Shown piece after piece: positions 12,962 to 15,178 of a stretch of 15,178 bases of DNA. The notes beneath the pieces are model-generated. The model saw only the letters and a list, made by a program, of their open reading frames with translations. It did not search any database and was not told the origin of the DNA. Within the stretch, counting starts at the first letter, position 1, and the number at the start of each line of letters is the position of its first letter. The stretch covers positions 1 to 15,178 of the forward strand of contig JACDGR010000037.1 of the NCBI GenBank assembly GCA_013821525.1, written 5' to 3'. The translations under genes were made by a program, and so were the position numbers. The DNA is from Actinomycetota bacterium (lineage in GTDB: Bacteria > Actinomycetota > Thermoleophilia > Gaiellales > Gaiellaceae).

Positions 12962-13752
12962 TGGCCCATGAGGAGCTGAAGCGACGGCAAAGCGTCATGT
13001 GGGGCGCAGGCTCCTTCGACGAGGTGGCCGAGTTCCTCGGGGATGTGCACGAGGCAGTTGCCGAGGCGCTCCTGCCGGCCGACGGCGAGCGCTGGCTCGA
13101 CCTCGCATGCGGCACGGGCCGCATCGCGGAGCTCGCGGCCCGCGCGGGGGCGACCGTCGTGGGGATCGACCTTGCGCCGGCACTGATCGAGACAGCACAG
13201 GCCCGCGCGCGCGAGCGAGGCCTCGAGATCGACTATCGCGTCGGGGACGCCGAGCGCCTCGACGGCGTGGAAGACGCCGCCTTCGATTCGGTCTCCTCGT
13301 CGTTCGGGATCATGTTCGCGCCCGATCAGGTCGCCGCCGCAGGGCAACTCGCGCGCGTCACACGGTCGGGTGGACGGATTGCGCTCGCGAACTGGGCGCC
13401 CGACGGCTCGATCGGCACGTTCTTCCGTACCATGGGCCCGTTTCAGCCGGCGCCACCGCCCTCCAATCCCCTGCTCTGGGGCGACGAGGAGCACGTACGC
13501 GGGCTCCTCGGCGAGACGTTCGAGCTGTCGTTCGAGCGCCGGACGAGCCCCCTCGAGTGGGAGAGTGGGGCGGCGATGTGGGATTTCATGTCGACGAAGT
13601 TCGGGCCGCTCGTCACGCTCGCCCGATCGCTCGACGCAGCACGTGCCGCCGAGCTCAGAGGCGCGGTGACCGGTCTCGGCGAGCAGATGCGCATGGGCGA
13701 CAAGGTCGTCGACGTGCGCGACTACCTTCTCATCACGGGTACGCGTCGGTGA
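12961..13752 (+). CDS. Class I SAM-dependent methyltransferase, second of a tandem pair
   Basis: A 263-residue protein from ATG 12961, chosen because AAGGAGG lies 5 bases upstream. Motif I is WLDLACGTGRIAELA (45-59), then VVGIDLAPALIETAQARA and DAAFDSVSSSFGIMFAPDQ (compare FDVLSSNFGLVFAPD in the upstream gene). The C-terminal half has LWGDEEHVRGLLGETFELSFERRTS, also shared in pattern with the upstream protein, and ends DVRDYLLITGTRR, like RRYLLVLGRRK upstream. The pair therefore arose by duplication and may act on related substrates or as a heterodimer; neither is shown. The TGATG junction upstream and the GTGA junction downstream tie three genes into one operon. Confidence 0.87.
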   Translation: MAHEELKRRQSVMWGAGSFDEVAEFLGDVHEAVAEALLPADGERWLDLACGTGRIAELAARAGATVVGIDLAPALIETAQARARERGLEIDYRVGDAERLDGVEDAAFDSVSSSFGIMFAPDQVAAAGQLARVTRSGGRIALANWAPDGSIGTFFRTMGPFQPAPPPSNPLLWGDEEHVRGLLGETFELSFERRTSPLEWESGAAMWDFMSTKFGPLVTLARSLDAARAAELRGAVTGLGEQMRMGDKVVDVRDYLLITGTRR

Positions 13753-15029
13753 CCGAGGTCGTCGACCTCCTCCAACGGCTGATCCGCCTTGACACCACGA
13801 ACCCGCCGGGCAACGAGACGGCAGCCGCCGAGCTGCTGCGGGACTTCCTCGAGCCCGCCGGCGTCGAGTGTGAGCTCTTTGCACGTACCCCGGAGCGCGC
13901 CAATCTCGTCGCGCGCATCCGAGGACGAGGAGACGGCCCGTCCCTGGCGCTGCTCTCCCACACCGACGTCGTCCTGGCGGACGCGGCCGAATGGTCGCGG
14001 GAGCCGTTCGGAGGCGAGGTGGTGGACGGTGAGGTCTGGGGGCGCGGCGCGCTCGACATGAAGGGCGAGGTGGCCGCGAGCGCAGTGGCACTCGCGACGC
14101 TCGCACGAGCAGGCTGGCAAGGCGCCGGCGACTTGATGTTCGTCGCCGCCGCGGACGAGGAGGTGGGCGACGGGTTCGGTCTCGAATGGCTCGTCCAGGC
14201 GCACCCGGATGCGGTGCGCGCGGACTACTCGCTGAACGAAGGCGCGGGCGACCGGATCGAGCTCGCGGGCAAGGTGCTCTACCTCTGCGCAACCGCCGAG
14301 AAGATGAGCTCGCCGTTCCTTTTGCGCGTGCACGGCCGCAGCGGCCACGCCTCGATGCCGTCGATCGCCGACAACGCACTCGTTCGCGCTGCGCCCCTGA
14401 TCGAGCGGCTCGGCCAGTTCCAGGTCGAGCCGCAGCTGATCCCTGAGGTCGCCGGCTTCCTGCGCGTGCTCCTCGGCGACGTGCCGCAGGCCGAGAATGC
14501 GTTGACCGTCGCGCGCGGCATCGCGCCGCTTGCCGCGGAGCTGATCGAGCCGCTGCTCGCGATGACTGTCTCCCCGACGATGGCGCGCGCGTCGAACAAG
14601 CGCAACGTGATCCCGGCGCTTTGCGAGGTAACCGTCGACGTGCGCATCCTCCCGGGGCAGACGCCGGAGGACGCCGAGGCGACGTTGCGTGGGTGGCTCG
14701 GCGCGGGCGACTACGACCTCGTGAACATCGAGCGGCAGGGAGGGACGCGCTCAGAGATCGGCGGCCCGCTCTGGGATGCCGTGCAGTCCTTCGTCTCGGC
14801 GGAAGAGCCGGGCGCGCTCGCCGCGCCGATCTGCGTCGCCGGCTTCACGGACTCTCACTGGTTGCGCGAGGCGTTCGGCACCGTCGCCTACGGCTTCTTC
14901 CCGGCGCGCGCCATGGATTCGGAGACGGCTGCGCGCCTGATCCACTCGGCCGACGAACGGGTTCCCGTGAGCGACCTGGAGCTCGGTGTGCGCTTCCTGC
15001 GCCACGCGGCCCAGGCCGTCTGCGGTTAG
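13749..15029 (+). CDS. M20-family zinc metallopeptidase/amidohydrolase
   Basis: A 426-residue protein from GTG 13749, overlapping the upstream stop as GTGA. The open frame extends upstream to 12999, but that part is antisense-like noise over the methyltransferase. TTNPPGNE is a typical M20 N-terminal motif. Metal-site residues are H71 in LLSHTDVV, D103 in GALDMKG, catalytic E137/E138 in AADEEVG, a later acidic residue in LNEG, and the final histidine in IHSADERVPV. HGRSGHASMPSIADNAL is in the dimerisation (lid) domain. Family members cleave small peptides or N-acyl amino acids in the cytoplasm; KMSSPFLLRVHGRSGHAS resembles the PM20D1/carboxypeptidase branch. Dapdiamine or acylornithine specificity cannot be read. 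Its partnership with two methyltransferases is unexplained. Confidence 0.9.
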   Translation: MTEVVDLLQRLIRLDTTNPPGNETAAAELLRDFLEPAGVECELFARTPERANLVARIRGRGDGPSLALLSHTDVVLADAAEWSREPFGGEVVDGEVWGRGALDMKGEVAASAVALATLARAGWQGAGDLMFVAAADEEVGDGFGLEWLVQAHPDAVRADYSLNEGAGDRIELAGKVLYLCATAEKMSSPFLLRVHGRSGHASMPSIADNALVRAAPLIERLGQFQVEPQLIPEVAGFLRVLLGDVPQAENALTVARGIAPLAAELIEPLLAMTVSPTMARASNKRNVIPALCEVTVDVRILPGQTPEDAEATLRGWLGAGDYDLVNIERQGGTRSEIGGPLWDAVQSFVSAEEPGALAAPICVAGFTDSHWLREAFGTVAYGFFPARAMDSETAARLIHSADERVPVSDLELGVRFLRHAAQAVCG

Positions 15030-15036
15030 AGAGATC

Positions 15037-15178
15037 ATGCTGGAGCTCCACGACGCCGCCGGGGCCTTCGAGCACCTCGAGCGCACCCTCGCGGAGGATC
15101 TGCGCCCCGGCGAGTCGGCGGACGCCTACCTCGGTTACGGCCTCTCCGCGCCCCAGCGCCGCAGGCCCGGCCTGCCGC
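15037..15178 (+). CDS. Unrecognised protein, N-terminal fragment (runs off window)
   Basis: The frame is open from ATG 15037 to the window end, 47 codons. It starts MLELHDAAGAFEHLERTLAE, followed by DLRPGESADAYLGYGLSAP. Codons end almost only in G or C, as in the neighbours. A weak purine run (AGAGAG, 15028-15033 region) precedes the ATG, and the start is 7 bases after the M20 peptidase stop, consistent with the same operon. I do not recognise the family from this much sequence. Confidence 0.6.
   Translation, partial: MLELHDAAGAFEHLERTLAEDLRPGESADAYLGYGLSAPQRRRPGLP

Noticed and set aside
1..15178. Mobile elements, CRISPR arrays, phage or defence genes
   Set aside because: No transposase, integrase, terminal inverted repeats, direct repeat-spacer pattern or phage protein was found, and codon use looks uniform throughout.

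Overview
This window comes from a high-GC bacterium (about 70% GC by eye). Codons mostly end in G or C, GTG and TTG starts are frequent, start and stop codons overlap, several genes begin 6-8 bases after a TAnnnT-type -10 box with no ribosome binding site, and the tRNA lacks an encoded CCA end. A System I (Ccm) cytochrome c maturation operon joined to hemX-hemA-hemC-hemD suggests a deep-branching actinobacterium such as Thermoleophilia. That placement is inference; no rRNA or species marker is present.

Positions 1-8133 read left to right as one or two long operons. They begin with the 3' end of a UbiA-family prenyltransferase and a DUF1932 NAD(P)-binding oxidoreductase. The heme-handling genes ccmA, ccmB, ccmC and a 50-codon ccmD follow, then the CcsA/HemX-like membrane protein and the tetrapyrrole genes hemA, hemC and hemD. 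The run ends with a SAM hydroxide adenosyltransferase (DUF62) and a class I methyltransferase. Nearly every junction is a GTGA, TTGA or ATGA overlap. The exceptions are a 63-base gap before ccmC, which holds a possible promoter, and a 135-base gap before hemC, which holds strong inverted repeats and perhaps a small ORF. The layout links early heme synthesis with heme delivery to periplasmic cytochromes c.

Positions 8170-10825 hold tRNA-Phe(GAA), followed only 4 bases later by an adenosylhomocysteinase gene. That enzyme carries the HxExK substrate motif of the archaeal/Thermotoga class. A frameshifted response-regulator receiver gene then lies on the minus strand, followed by arginase on the plus strand. 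Arginase converges, with an 8-base gap, on rarA/mgsA (minus strand, 10834-12126).

rarA diverges from a small operon of two paralogous methyltransferases and an M20 metallopeptidase (12149-15029). The two transcription units appear to share one nearly symmetric -10 element. The window ends inside an unrecognised gene. No mobile element, CRISPR array or phage gene was seen. The content is mostly core metabolism; the most unusual signals are the tRNA-ahcY junction, the HxExK adenosylhomocysteinase, the shared divergent promoter, the hemC leader and the decayed response regulator.
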